Positions 42,790-52,663 of a stretch of DNA of 64,000 nucleotides are shown piece by piece; the stretch's first letter is position 1, and each line of letters begins with the position of its first letter. The notes beneath the pieces are model-generated. The model had not been told where the DNA came from and searched no databases. It saw nothing but the letters and a program-made list of their open reading frames with translations. The position numbers and the translations under genes were made by a program. This DNA is from Staphylococcus sp. MI 10-1553 (GTDB lineage Bacteria > Bacillota > Bacilli > Staphylococcales > Staphylococcaceae): assembly GCF_010365305.1 (NCBI RefSeq), contig NZ_CP048279.1, forward strand, positions 1,054,001 through 1,118,000, written 5' to 3'.

Positions 42790-42823
42790 ATTGTATATTA
42801 CAATATCATTGTAAGCTTACAAT
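42790..42823 (+). promoter_or_regulatory. two tandem palindromes before the RiPP precursor
   Basis: ATTGTATATTACAAT (42790-42804; arms ATTGTA/TACAAT, 3-base spacer) and ATTGTAAGCTTACAAT (42808-42823; perfect 16-base palindrome). The same half-site appears four times within 34 bases, between regulator and precursor. Likely operator of the adjacent Rgg-type protein. Confidence 0.6.
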
Positions 42824-42851
42824 AAAATTAATAATATCAGAGGTGGATAAT

Positions 42852-42977
42852 ATGATTATTGAGTTCACAAAAGAAGAATTGTTACAAATGCAAGCTATTG
42901 ATGCGATAATGAAATCCTCTAACAGAGAATTAAATGAAATGAATGCGAGTAAGTATATTACGCGACGTCGATACTAA
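42852..42977 (+). CDS. RiPP precursor peptide with C-terminal RRRY core
   Basis: 41 residues; AGAGGTGG lies 7 bases upstream of the ATG. An acidic leader with EFTKEELLQMQAIDAIM and SSNRELNEMN precedes a basic C-terminus KYITRRRY directly before the stop. It is too short for standard gene calling. It is followed after 17 bases by the radical SAM enzyme. The Arg-Arg-Arg plus Tyr end resembles precursors of the streptococcal RRR subfamily of radical-SAM RiPPs, whose enzyme links Arg to Tyr. Family membership rests on motif and neighbourhood only. Confidence 0.82.
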   Translation: MIIEFTKEELLQMQAIDAIMKSSNRELNEMNASKYITRRRY

Positions 42978-42994
42978 TAAAAAGGTGATGGAAT

Positions 42995-44386
42995 ATGATT
43001 TATGAATTAGAAGAAGGTGTACTACGAAAAATAGAGGAAAGTAACAATCTTGAATTGGTTCCACTTACAACGATCTATCAACAGTCTATTAATGATGAAT
43101 TTACCCTTTTGATTAATTCATTTAAAAATAAAGTGTTGATAGTTGAAAGTAAAAAAATTAAGGATAACACGTTGGAAATTGATTATAGATTACGTGATTG
43201 GTTTGATACACCTTCTTCTAATAAAAATCAATTTTCGTCAGATACTCTATATAATAAGGAAATGTTATCATCCTCAAAAAAGAAAATACAAATTTCTTTA
43301 GCAATTACTTATTCTTGTAATTTAAGATGCAGTTATTGTTTTCAGCAGAAGTATGATGATCTCGTTAGAAAACCGATGTCTTTAGAAGCACTTGAAAAAA
43401 TTTTAGATAAAATTTCATTAATCCTTAATCAAAATCCAGAAGTAGATGTTACTATTGGGTTATTTGGTGGAGAACCACTATTGCCACAAAATGAAAAAAT
43501 TATTGATAGAATTTTTCAATATTGTGTTGAAAATAAATTGAAGATAGACATTACTACTAACGGGATTTTTTTGCCTTATTTTGTCAAAAAGATAGTGATA
43601 TATAGAAGTATTATTTCTGTTATAGCAATTACTATTAATACATTACCGAATAAATATAATGAGACAATTAAAATAACGAAAGTTGCAAATAATGTTGAGA
43701 AATTATTAGTGATTACTGATTTATTATTAGATTATAATTTAGTTATAGACGTAGGAACAAATTTTGATAAGAATAACTTAAGTGAACTATTGCTAATCTA
43801 TCATTATTTTAACGACAAAGGGTATTTTTCAAAATCGAATTTTCATTGGAATATCGGAAGGGTTGATGATCGTCTTTTTGATACTGGTTATGATGAGTAT
43901 ATTGTTTCTGAGACTGATATACTTCTAGAGTTAATGAAATTACCTAAACAAATTCCATCAAACCTTCATGCAGGCTTTATTCAAACGTGCAAGAACTTAA
44001 CTGATAAGTTGGACTTGTCTTTTAATGAATCCCAAATTAAAGGTACATATAATTACTGCTGGAACGTATCCCCTTATGATAGAGTTTTTTACATTGACAA
44101 TGAACTTAATTTGTTTAGATGTACTGTAACAGTAGGACGCCCTCAATATATTCTAGGAAACTTAAACGATATTGATTTAATGAACTACCAACATGAAACG
44201 AAAAGCTTTTTAGATTATAAAGATTGTCAGATTTGTCATATAGGTGGTTTTTGTTCTGGTGGGTGTAAGTTGTCTGCTGATATTGATTTTGTTAAACAAT
44301 GTAAAATGGAAAAAAAGGAATTTGAAAAGTTTGTGGAGACAATTTTGATTCCACAAGTAAGGGAGAAACTGAAGAGAAATGACTAA
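42995..44386 (+). CDS. radical SAM/SPASM peptide maturase
   Basis: 463 residues. An N-terminal 95-residue part (possible peptide-binding domain) precedes CNLRCSYC with the cluster cysteines C108, C112 and C115, the GGEP-type motif FGGEPLL, and a C-terminal SPASM-like array: CWN, FRCTV, CQICHIGGFCSGGCK and QCKMEK. This is the layout of RiPP-modifying enzymes that bind auxiliary Fe-S clusters. AAAGGTGATGG ribosome site. Its stop overlaps the MFS gene by 8 bases. Expected reaction: carbon-centred crosslink in the preceding peptide; the exact bond is not deducible from sequence. Confidence 0.88.
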   Translation: MIYELEEGVLRKIEESNNLELVPLTTIYQQSINDEFTLLINSFKNKVLIVESKKIKDNTLEIDYRLRDWFDTPSSNKNQFSSDTLYNKEMLSSSKKKIQISLAITYSCNLRCSYCFQQKYDDLVRKPMSLEALEKILDKISLILNQNPEVDVTIGLFGGEPLLPQNEKIIDRIFQYCVENKLKIDITTNGIFLPYFVKKIVIYRSIISVIAITINTLPNKYNETIKITKVANNVEKLLVITDLLLDYNLVIDVGTNFDKNNLSELLLIYHYFNDKGYFSKSNFHWNIGRVDDRLFDTGYDEYIVSETDILLELMKLPKQIPSNLHAGFIQTCKNLTDKLDLSFNESQIKGTYNYCWNVSPYDRVFYIDNELNLFRCTVTVGRPQYILGNLNDIDLMNYQHETKSFLDYKDCQICHIGGFCSGGCKLSADIDFVKQCKMEKKEFEKFVETILIPQVREKLKRND

Positions 44387-45557
44387 GGCGATTAAACAAT
44401 TATTAATCTCTCAAGCAGTTAGTAATTTAGCAGATGTGTTTTTTAGGGTTGCAATTATAGCAAATGTATTTGTAATCACAAAGTCGGTCATTGCGACATC
44501 AACAGTCCCTATTCTTATTGGTTTATCCTCTTTTATCGCTAGTTTTTTAGTCCCTTTAGTTACAAAGAAAATAGCATTAAATCGGGTGCTTTCATACACG
44601 CAATTGGGTAAAACAGTGTTGTTAGCGTTGCTATTAGTGATGTTGTATTTTGGTGAAATGATTGATATTCCAATATTGTACTTTTTTGTGATTATGATTT
44701 CTATACTTGATGGATTTGCAGCACCAGTATCTTATGCAATTGTTCCAATCTATGCAACAGATCTAGGGAAAACCAATGCAGCGCTTTCAATGAGTAATGA
44801 AGGCGTACAATTAGTGGGATGGGGGTTAGGTGGATTATTATATGCCACTTTAGGTTTGATAACAAGTACGATAATCATTTTATGTTTATATATTATCTCC
44901 ACAATTCTGTTTTTTGCGTTACCAGCTGTCAAAACAAAAATGATAGAATCTGAGACAAGTATAGAAACGATAACGAGAGGATGGCGCTTGGTGATTGTTG
45001 AGCCTAAATTACGATTTTTACTACAAGCGAATCTTTTAGAAATATTGGCAAATACGATTTGGGTGTCATCGGTCATCCTTGTATTTGTGACTGAATACTT
45101 GCATAAAGATGAAAGCTATTGGGGTTATACTAATACAACTTATTCTATTGGTATTTTGTTAGGTGCTGCCATTGTCTTTCGATTATCAGACAAAATACTT
45201 CAATATAAATGGCAAAGCATCTTGTTTTCTTTAATATTCATGTCAATCGTAACAGTTTTAATTATTGAATATACAGATGCTGTGGCTTTTTTGTTTTTTT
45301 CTTTGTTTATTGGTGTGCTTTCTCAGTTGAAAGAAGTAGCAGAGAGCGTTTTTCTACAGGAGACGGTGGATGAAGCAGATCTCGTCAATGTATATTCTGT
45401 AATTGAGGTCATCTCAACACTCGCATTTTCAGGTTTTGTTTTTGTGATGAGTTCAATCACAGATGTTTTAGGGGTGACATTCAGTTTTTGGATTGTCTTC
45501 TTCTGTTTACTATTGGAGTGTTTGCTTGTATTCAAAAATAGAAAGCAAATCGTCTGA
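44379..45557 (+). CDS. MFS transporter, probable RiPP exporter
   Basis: 392 residues, about 12 hydrophobic segments, with the conserved loop AAPVSYAIVPIYATD and a cytoplasmic central loop after TM6 (KTKMIESETS). Overlaps the maturase gene, so it is part of the same operon. Same general family as macrolide-type exporters but clearly distinct from the remnant at 40314. Probably exports the modified peptide; the protease that removes the leader is not encoded here. Confidence 0.8.
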   Translation: MTKAIKQLLISQAVSNLADVFFRVAIIANVFVITKSVIATSTVPILIGLSSFIASFLVPLVTKKIALNRVLSYTQLGKTVLLALLLVMLYFGEMIDIPILYFFVIMISILDGFAAPVSYAIVPIYATDLGKTNAALSMSNEGVQLVGWGLGGLLYATLGLITSTIIILCLYIISTILFFALPAVKTKMIESETSIETITRGWRLVIVEPKLRFLLQANLLEILANTIWVSSVILVFVTEYLHKDESYWGYTNTTYSIGILLGAAIVFRLSDKILQYKWQSILFSLIFMSIVTVLIIEYTDAVAFLFFSLFIGVLSQLKEVAESVFLQETVDEADLVNVYSVIEVISTLAFSGFVFVMSSITDVLGVTFSFWIVFFCLLLECLLVFKNRKQIV

Positions 45558-45855
45558 CATTTCTTATAAGCTTATTCTTCTAGTATTTATCGGTCTCGCT
45601 GTAGATATATCCTAAAATAGAGTATTAAAAAGATAAGAATATGAACAAAAATAAACGCAATGCTTTAACTTGATTTGGCTAAAATCCGTCTTATTCTAGG
45701 ATTTATAAATGTTAGAGCTGAATGTAAAGATTTTGAAATGCTTTTTCCTAATCTTAATACTCAAATACTTAGAGGTACTATTACAATGTTAAAATCACTT
45801 GAATTTTCTACAAATGTAATTATATCAAGAGATTGGGGACTAAAAGAAGGGTGAT

Positions 45856-45984
45856 ATGATGGAAATATTTACTAAGATTATAATTTTTGTTATGGCTCAA
45901 TTTTCTAATTGGATAGGAATACAAGGTATGTCTTTAAAAAAAGATAATAAAAGAACATTAGAGAAAACGAAATTGAAGAGGTAA
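45856..45984 (+). CDS. possible small amphipathic peptide
   Basis: 42 residues (two adjacent ATGs, GAAGGGTGAT upstream). The first half, MEIFTKIIIFVMAQFSNWIG, is hydrophobic/amphipathic; the second is strongly basic (KKDNKRTLEKTKLKR). The start resembles AgrD leaders or phenol-soluble modulins in general character, but the thiolactone cysteine is absent. Not recognised; a peptide of the cassette or a chance frame. Confidence 0.4.
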   Translation: MMEIFTKIIIFVMAQFSNWIGIQGMSLKKDNKRTLEKTKLKR

Positions 45985-46034
45985 CGTGTTATAACAAGTT
46001 TTATAGAATATTTTTATTCAACGGGTAGTACATT

Positions 46035-46121
46035 ATGAGGTTTCCTAGAAGTCCTTGGTTTGCTTTTGCTACTTTTTACAGATTGACTGGTGCTAAAGCT
46101 TGGGTGTTTTGGATAATTTGA
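46035..46121 (+). CDS. possible 28-residue aromatic peptide
   Basis: Reads MRFPRSPWFAFATFYRLTGA and ends KAWVFWII. Rich in Trp/Phe and basic residues. The ribosome site is weak. It lies just inside the right direct repeat. No family recognised. Confidence 0.25.
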   Translation: MRFPRSPWFAFATFYRLTGAKAWVFWII

Positions 46122-46185
46122 GGACATTTTTTATCTTGATCTATAAAGAAATAAGTTCAAGATAATTATAGAATAAAATGGTAGG

Positions 46186-46563
46186 ATTGTTGTCTTCACT
46201 CATGTTGTTAGCTGCCTGGAGTATTCGCTTCCTAACAGATGTTGAAACGGTATTTGATTAAAGAGGGTGAATGATTTGTCAGTATTAACACGTAAAGACA
46301 TCAGATGTGAGGTGTGGGGATTATGATTTGAAGCGGATGATTTAACGATTGAGGAAGGCGATGTCATTGGCCTCATTGGAAAGAACGGGCCGGAAAGACG
46401 TGTTTGTTAAAAATATTAGCAGGACAGTTGAGCAATGATTCAGGTCACAACTCAGGCAATCCTCTAACCTATTATAGTGAATGGTGTATAGATGAGTACT
46501 TCAGAATATCGCATTGCTGGTGTCAAAACGAAGATGGATGTGAAACAAAAGAAGCTCCAGAAG
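46186..46563 (+). repeat. 378-bp direct repeat, right copy
   Basis: Identical by eye to 41195-41572. It begins inside MFS coding sequence that has no upstream continuation here, showing that the right copy is the duplicated one or a recombination product. Confidence 0.95.
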
Positions 46564-47235
46564 AGTATTGTGCAACTACAGAATAGGTTAGAAGAGTTAA
46601 AACAACCAAATCGTGTTGAGGATAAATATGATATTTCTTTTTTATCACAACTTCATCGTTTACCAAAAAGGAAGATGATCATTCCAAGTCATGAAGCGAA
46701 AATTGGACAGCAATACTTATGGCATACCCCAACTATCCATTTAAATAGTGGTGATAAATTAGGAATTATTGGGAGAAATGGTGCAGGCAAAACAACTTAT
46801 TTGAATGACATAGTTTCAGTTATACCCCCTACCTATAAAATTTGTTATTTTTGACAAAATCATTTTCAATTTTCAGATCCAAAGATGACAGTGTATGAAA
46901 CGATTGTCGAAGCTACGAATGGGCATTTAAGCGAACATCATATTAGAACTTTGTTGGCATTGTTAGATTTTAAAAGAGACAAGGTTTTTCGATTAGTAGG
47001 AGATTTAAGTCAAGGAGAGCGCGTGAAAGTTTCATTATTGTCTCTCTTGGTTTCTGAGTCTGATATTTTGATTTTAGATGAAATGACCAACTTCTTAGAT
47101 TTAAAGGCTATCGAAGCAATAGAAAAAGTGCTTGTTTCATATTCTGGCATACTGATATTTGTGAGTCATGATCAGTATTTTGTGCAACATTTAGCCACTT
47201 CGATTCTAGACATTGATACTTTTAAGGATATTTAG
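46276..47235 (+). pseudogene. ABC-F protein remnant, right copy
   Basis: Shares the TGA and Walker A one-base loss of the left copy, then continues further: linker (KTKMDVKQKKLQKSIVQLQN), intact second P-loop GRNGAGKTT, an in-frame TGA at about 46853, and from 46885 the ABC signature LSQGERVKV, ILDEMTNFLDLK and VSHDQYF. The middle of domain 1 is deleted. ABC-F type; the canonical DEPT is DEMT. Non-functional. Confidence 0.78.
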
Positions 47236-47284
47236 AAGTTATAGGGAGATTTGAATTTCCTATAGATCATACAATTATATAATG

Positions 47285-47314
47285 AGACACTTATGCGTTG
47301 TAGGTGTCTTTTTT
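47285..47314 (+). terminator. terminator after the ABC-F remnant
   Basis: AGACAC / GTGTCT stem followed by TTTTTT. The remaining 47315-47634 is non-coding, AT-rich, with only short frames. Confidence 0.7.
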
Positions 47315-47634
47315 ATTTAAGAAAAGAACCAAATTACCACAAATGAACTCAAATCAATATCTATGCGTGCATCCAAATATTATAGATAAGAAGGATGTTT
47401 GTATTTGAAACAACAAAAAGTGTGTGTAGTAAGATTGAAGCATTTCAAAAAATGATGAAAAATGCTAAACTAGAAGCTGAAATGTGTCTTCAACGCCTAA
47501 TGAATATGGAAGTGAAATGTACAATCCGATCGATGGAATAAATATAGGGCTCAAGACGTACAATTTGCTTACATCGTTTGGGTATAATAAGCGTGACCAT
47601 GAAGTTAAGCGATACATCATAAGAGGGTGAATGC

Positions 47635-48174
47635 ATGTATAAAATTGATCTATTTCAAAATCAACAGATCATGAAACGTTTTTTATTACTTCAATTTATT
47701 GTCATTCTTGCGTTTATTGTATTAAGTTATAAATGGTCGATGACGGCAGTTTCATTACAAGAACAACACCTTTTTACGAATATCTTAATAGGGGTATTAG
47801 GATTTTTTGTGGTGGTGTTATGTCATGAAGGTATAAAGATGATGTTGCTTAAAATGATGTCAGTCCAGTTACGCACATATCAAGTGAAAAACGGTGTCTT
47901 ATTAACAGTTTTACCGCATTATTACTTCAACCGTATGACATTTTCGACCATCATGTTAATGCCCATTGCCTTAGTAGGGATGTTGTTATTTATTGTTTTT
48001 ATTAATATGCCATACACGTCGATTATTTTTACGTTTGCGATTTATATGGGATATAGCCTATTGTCGTTATACTTAGTCTTTATAGCGTTAAAAGATAAAA
48101 AAGCACAATATTTTGAAATGACTGAAGCAGGTTTAGTGATTTATCGAAAAAAACCATCAGAACATTCAGCGTAA
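47635..48174 (+). CDS. DUF3267-like membrane protein
   Basis: 179 residues with four hydrophobic segments (about 14-34, 45-63, 103-122, 126-147). The zinc-protease-like position reads VVLCHEGIKMM, so only His-Glu of an HExxH motif is present and the second His is absent. Ribosome site AGAGGGTGA. It sits before dinB. Function unknown; a peptidase activity is not supported by the motif. Confidence 0.7.
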   Translation: MYKIDLFQNQQIMKRFLLLQFIVILAFIVLSYKWSMTAVSLQEQHLFTNILIGVLGFFVVVLCHEGIKMMLLKMMSVQLRTYQVKNGVLLTVLPHYYFNRMTFSTIMLMPIALVGMLLFIVFINMPYTSIIFTFAIYMGYSLLSLYLVFIALKDKKAQYFEMTEAGLVIYRKKPSEHSA

Positions 48175-48284
48175 TCATAGGATGGATCTTCCACGTTTTA
48201 CTTGCGTGTGAAGGTTCTTTGTTTTTGAAAGGATAAATAAAATATGTGTTGTGAGTGGGCTATGTCTAGAGAGGAGGTTTTAAA

Positions 48285-49355
48285 GTGAAAGAACGGCGTA
48301 TTATTCATATTGATATGGATTTTTTCTTTGCACAAGTCGAAGTGAGAGATCATCCGAATTTACGTGGTAAGCCTGTCATTGTTGGTGGTAAAGCAAGTGG
48401 CCGTGGTGTTGTATCTACAGCATCTTATGAAGCGCGCGCTTTTGGAGTCCATTCGGCAATGCCCATGGCGCGTGCACATCAACTTTGCCCTAATGGTTAT
48501 TATGTGACGCCACGCTTTGAAGTGTATAAAGAAGCCTCACAACAAATTATGGAAATATTTAAAAGTTATACAGAACTGGTTGAGCCGCTTTCACTTGATG
48601 AAGCCTATCTGGACATCACTGAACTCGTACGTCCAGATCTCCCAGCTTCAAAAATTGCCCAATATATTCGTCGTGATATTTACGATAAGACACAACTAAC
48701 AGCAAGCGCAGGGGTGTCCTACAATAAATTTTTAGCAAAACTTGCAAGTGGGATGAACAAGCCAAATGGGCTGACGGTAATTGATTACCAAAATGTGCAT
48801 GACATATTAATGCAACTCGATATTGGAGCTTTTCCAGGTATTGGCAAAGCGTCTAAAGAAAAAATGCATGCGAAAGGGATTTATAACGGTCAAGACTTGT
48901 ATGAAAAGTCCGAACGAGAACTGGTCAATTTGTTCGGTAAACGAGGACATCAGCTATTTCAACGTGTACGTGGCTATGATGACAGAGAAGTGGACGCCGA
49001 AAGAATTCGCAAAACTGTAGGTGCTGAACGTACATTTTCACTCGATACAAACGATGATGAAGAGATTTTACAAAGAATTGAAATGTTAAGTGATATAATT
49101 GCACAGCGTCTCGAAAAAATGAACCAGGCAGGACACACGATCACTGTTAAAATTAAAACGCATCGTTTCGAAAATTTTTCTAAGCAACACAGTTTAATAA
49201 CACCGGTTAGAGATGCAGATGAAATATATCAAATTGCGTATGAATTGTATTATGAATTAAAAGAAGCAGAAGTCCCGATTCGTTTAGTTGGTGTGACGGT
49301 AGGTGGTTTGCAAGATGCCTTTTTTAGAAATATGACGATATATGACTTTTTATAA
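48285..49355 (+). CDS. dinB: DNA polymerase IV (Y-family)
   Basis: 356 residues from GTG 48285 with GAGAGGAGG upstream. Palm motifs [13 protein letters not shown] and [10 protein letters not shown] supply the catalytic acids; the [13 protein letters not shown] finger segment and a C-terminal little-finger domain are present, but no clear beta-clamp motif beyond the tail was picked out. Error-prone translesion polymerase. Overlaps the convergent exonuclease gene by 6 bases. Confidence 0.95.
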   Translation: MKERRIIHIDMDFFFAQVEVRDHPNLRGKPVIVGGKASGRGVVSTASYEARAFGVHSAMPMARAHQLCPNGYYVTPRFEVYKEASQQIMEIFKSYTELVEPLSLDEAYLDITELVRPDLPASKIAQYIRRDIYDKTQLTASAGVSYNKFLAKLASGMNKPNGLTVIDYQNVHDILMQLDIGAFPGIGKASKEKMHAKGIYNGQDLYEKSERELVNLFGKRGHQLFQRVRGYDDREVDAERIRKTVGAERTFSLDTNDDEEILQRIEMLSDIIAQRLEKMNQAGHTITVKIKTHRFENFSKQHSLITPVRDADEIYQIAYELYYELKEAEVPIRLVGVTVGGLQDAFFRNMTIYDFL

Positions 49356-49910
49356 AATATCTTTATCAGTCAGTTGTTTGCCATAAACTTGGAGTACATT
49401 TTCAAGACTAGGATAGTGTTTCAGCAAACGATACGTAATCATTGCACAGGCTTTCGCATCATTTAAAGCATCATGATGGCCATGAAAATTAAGTTTGAAA
49501 TAAGACATCAAATGTTTTAAACCGTGACGACGTGCAGATACAGTACGTTTCGCGAGTTGGTATGAACAAAAGTAAGTCATTGGTGGTGTGATGAGCTTTT
49601 CTGCTTGGATGCTGGCGTGCAAGACTGACATATCAAAGGCAGCATTATGTGCAACAACTGGTAAGTCACCTATAAATTGCATCATATAAGGATAAACATA
49701 CGCAAAATCTGGCGAATGTTTTACATCATGTGCATGTATACCGTGGATTTCAGTATGACGTAATCCAAAAAAGTCATTAGGATTCACTAATGTATAAAAA
49801 GTTTCTACAATCTCATTGTCAATGACTTTAACCATACCGACTGAGCAAATACTCGTTCGTTTATAGTTGGCAGTTTCAAAATCGAGAGCGACAAAACTAT
49901 TTTTTACCAT
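49350..49910 (-). CDS. DEDDh 3'-5' exonuclease, PolC epsilon-like
   Basis: 186 residues from ATG 49910 (AAAGGATG on the minus strand); an upstream TTG (49928) lies in the ribosome site. Exo [10 protein letters not shown], Exo [15 protein letters not shown], and Exo [17 protein letters not shown] with the catalytic His. A stand-alone proofreading-type domain of unclear substrate, common next to dinB in staphylococci. Confidence 0.9.
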   Translation of the reverse strand: MVKNSFVALDFETANYKRTSICSVGMVKVIDNEIVETFYTLVNPNDFFGLRHTEIHGIHAHDVKHSPDFAYVYPYMMQFIGDLPVVAHNAAFDMSVLHASIQAEKLITPPMTYFCSYQLAKRTVSARRHGLKHLMSYFKLNFHGHHDALNDAKACAMITYRLLKHYPSLENVLQVYGKQLTDKDIL

Positions 49911-50649
49911 AGCCTTACATCCTTTCAAAATGATAGATAAATATTAGCACATTTGGGCGAGAGTTAAAAATAGATGATGCTGAAGCGGTTTGTGGAAAAA
50001 TGAATTACTTTTCATTCAATACATTTGATAACAATCGAGAAATGAGGACAAGTTAAGCAACATCTCGTCCAGTTTTGAATTCAATTGGGGGGATTTTTGT
50101 CAGAAAGTCATGTTCTATATCTGTAGGAAGAAAGGTTAGGGTACAATTGAGATTCCCTAGCCTTTTATGCGGAAAGTTAAATTTAGTCTGTAATGATTGT
50201 TTAAAGGAATAGGTCCATAAAATTAAATTTTCATCGCTTTAAAAGTTTGCCCTCATTGATTCACAGTCTTTTATATCAGATTGCAAAAATGAACGAGACT
50301 CTTGAGGGATAAACCAAAGACTTAAATATGATTTCTGATATTTAACAGCGACCACTGTTTATCGCAGTAGCTGTCTGACTTCTCAATGCTTGTACTTTTG
50401 AGAAGTCTAGTCAGCCTTGCGGGGGCAGTACGACGAAATCTTTGTTGCACATGAGATTTCTGTACTGCTCCCAAAATCCATCAACGTGTCTGCAAATGTA
50501 AAAGTTTAATCATAGCGTTGGTTAGTTGTAGGATCAGCCCCTAAGAACGCGAGCCCATAATGGCAACCGTGAACTCCAGAATTGTTATCAATGAGGGCAA
50601 TTTGATTCATATACGATTTAATTGAATTACAAATGTATTAAACAAATGT
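49911..50649. other. intergenic region with an inverted repeat copy
   Basis: No gene. 49930-50283 is AT-rich. The remainder is dispersed repeat copy 3 (50284-50567, minus orientation), ending about 80 bases before the ftnA stop. Confidence 0.6.
50284..50567 (-). repeat. dispersed intergenic hairpin repeat, copy 3 (inverted)
   Basis: Near-identical to the reverse complement of 53441-53726, from CAAAAATGAACGAGACTCTT to CCCATAATGGCAA. It includes both hairpins. The two copies form a 285-base inverted repeat around ftnA-murT-gatD. Confidence 0.9.
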
Positions 50650-51153
50650 TTATGCTTCAACTTCAAATTTACGTGCCGCTAATTCTTTTTCATAAAGATA
50701 AAGCGCATTTGAATCATCACCAATACGTTTTAAATAATCGATGTGTGTTTCAAACATTGATTCTTCTTCAACTTGTTCATCTAGAAACCAATTTAAAAAT
50801 GAAATCGTCGCATAATCTTTATGTTCATGTGCAATTTCGGATAAATCATAAAAGCGATGTGTCACGTCTTGTTCTTGTTTTAAACCATCTTCAAATGTTT
50901 CAAGAATACTGTTGAACTCGACTTTTGGTGCATCAACCTGACTAAACACAGCTTTTTCACCACGGTCATTAATGTAATCATAAATTTTTTGACCATGAAA
51001 ACGTTCTTCTTTTGCCTGTTGGATGTAAAAATTCGCAAATCCCTCGTACGAATGATAATCACAGTAAGAAGCCATCGCCATATAAGCATGTGCTGCAAAA
51101 AATTCATGGTTCATTTGACGATTTAATGCATTTAATAATTTTTCATTTAACAT
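50650..51153 (-). CDS. ftnA: bacterial ferritin FtnA
   Basis: 167 residues from ATG 51153 (AGGGGTGA upstream on the minus strand). Four-helix ferritin with ferroxidase residues in [29 protein letters not shown] and [14 protein letters not shown]. Near-identical in pattern to S. aureus FtnA (166 residues). Stores iron. Transcribed away from murT. Confidence 0.96.
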   Translation of the reverse strand: MLNEKLLNALNRQMNHEFFAAHAYMAMASYCDYHSYEGFANFYIQQAKEERFHGQKIYDYINDRGEKAVFSQVDAPKVEFNSILETFEDGLKQEQDVTHRFYDLSEIAHEHKDYATISFLNWFLDEQVEEESMFETHIDYLKRIGDDSNALYLYEKELAARKFEVEA

Positions 51154-51351
51154 ATCAATCACCCCTAAAATCTTTGGTATTTATCCATTGTACCCTATAT
51201 TGCGGACAATATTCAAAAGAACGTTGTATTGAAAGCTTTTTTTATCGAAATGTACAACGGTAATCAGTCCATGTTGAGCAGTTATCTTTTTATTTGGTAA
51301 TTTGTGTCACCATGATATAATATTGTAGGAAATCGGAGGAGAATTTTGAAT

Positions 51352-52662
51352 ATGAGACAATGGACAGCAATTAATATGGCAAAGATCGCAAGAAAAGCAA
51401 GTCGCGCAACAGGGCGTAAAGGGACAGATTTACCAGGTCAAGTTGCGCGCAAAATTGATCAAAATATTTTACGTAAATTGGCTAGTCGAGTGGATGAAGT
51501 TGTGTTTGTCAGTGGTACAAATGGTAAAACAACGACATCTAACTTAATCGGTCATACGCTAAAAGCAAATGATATCAAAATTATTCATAACAATGAAGGT
51601 GCGAATATGGCTGCTGGTATTACATCAGCTTTCATCGTCCAATCGACACCTCAAACTCAAATTGCCATCATTGAAATTGATGAAGGCTCTATTCCACGTG
51701 TATTAAATGAAATGACACCTACAAAAATGGTGTTTACAAACTTTTTTAGAGACCAAATGGACCGTTTTGGTGAAATTGACATTATGGTAAATAGGATTAT
51801 TTCAGCGATTCAAAATAAAGGGATTCAGCTGTTATTAAATGCCGATGATCCATTTGTCACACGCTTAAAAATCGCAAGTGATCATGTCACATATTATGGT
51901 ATGCAAGCCCATGCATATGACTTTGAACAGTCAACGATGAATGAAAGTCGATATTGTCCGAACTGTGGGTCATTACTGAACTATTCCCACATTCATTACA
52001 ATCAGCTCGGTCATTATACATGTCATTGTGGCTTTAAACGTGAAACACCACAATATGAAATTTCTTCATTTACTGTGGACCCGTTTATTGAAATGACGGT
52101 CAATGACACTACGTTTAATATGAAAATTGCAGGAGACTTTAACGCATATAATGCACTTGGAGCCTATACAGTATTAAGAGAATTAGGTCTCAACGATGAA
52201 TCGATTCGTAAAGGCTTTGAATCATACACATCTGATAATGGGCGTATGCAGTATTTCGAAAAAGGACAGAAAAAAGCACTTATTAATTTGGCGAAAAATC
52301 CTGCTGGCATGAATGCATCAATTGCTATGGGAGAAAAGTTAGATGAATCAAAAATTTATGTTTTGAGCCTCAATGATTTTGCGGCTGATGGTAGAGATAC
52401 GTCATGGATTTATGACGCTGACTTTGAAAAGCTGAATGAGCAAACGATAGAAGCAATTATTGTGACAGGCTCACGCGCAGAAGAATTGCAATTGCGATTA
52501 AAGCTTGCGGAAGTGACAGCACCTATCATTTTAGAAAAAGATATTCATAAAGCAACTGCGCTGACGATGGACTACAATAGCTTTACGGTTGCGATTCCGA
52601 ACTACACATCTTTAGCACCAATGCTTGAACAACTGAACCGTTCATTTAAGGAGGTTGATTAA
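51352..52662 (+). CDS. murT: lipid II isoglutaminyl synthase, MurT subunit
   Basis: 436 residues from ATG 51352 (GGAGGAG upstream), matching the known N-terminus MRQWTAI; TTG 51346 is the alternative. Mur ligase P-loop [11 protein letters not shown] (about 56-66), then a zinc-ribbon ([15 protein letters not shown]) and a C-terminal DUF1727 domain. With GatD it amidates the glutamate of lipid II. Confidence 0.97.
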   Translation: MRQWTAINMAKIARKASRATGRKGTDLPGQVARKIDQNILRKLASRVDEVVFVSGTNGKTTTSNLIGHTLKANDIKIIHNNEGANMAAGITSAFIVQSTPQTQIAIIEIDEGSIPRVLNEMTPTKMVFTNFFRDQMDRFGEIDIMVNRIISAIQNKGIQLLLNADDPFVTRLKIASDHVTYYGMQAHAYDFEQSTMNESRYCPNCGSLLNYSHIHYNQLGHYTCHCGFKRETPQYEISSFTVDPFIEMTVNDTTFNMKIAGDFNAYNALGAYTVLRELGLNDESIRKGFESYTSDNGRMQYFEKGQKKALINLAKNPAGMNASIAMGEKLDESKIYVLSLNDFAADGRDTSWIYDADFEKLNEQTIEAIIVTGSRAEELQLRLKLAEVTAPIILEKDIHKATALTMDYNSFTVAIPNYTSLAPMLEQLNRSFKEVD

Positions 52663-52663
52663 G

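Larger units (their letters stand above)
45558..46185. other. non-core spacer between RiPP exporter and right repeat
   Basis: AT-rich. It holds an open stretch without a good start (about 45669-45854, ending RDWGLKEG) and two short peptide frames described separately (45856-45984, 46035-46121). No terminator of quality was seen after the MFS gene, so transcription may run into it. Confidence 0.5.

Noticed and set aside
45669..45854. Open stretch of about 60 codons before the 45856 peptide
   Set aside because: No credible start codon or ribosome site and no recognised family; kept only as a note.
47635..48174. Possible zinc metalloprotease by the CHEGIKMM segment
   Set aside because: HExxH is not complete (second His missing), so a peptidase assignment is not supported.
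50622..50915. 97-codon plus-strand frame opposite ftnA
   Set aside because: Antisense shadow of the well-supported ferritin gene; no ribosome site.
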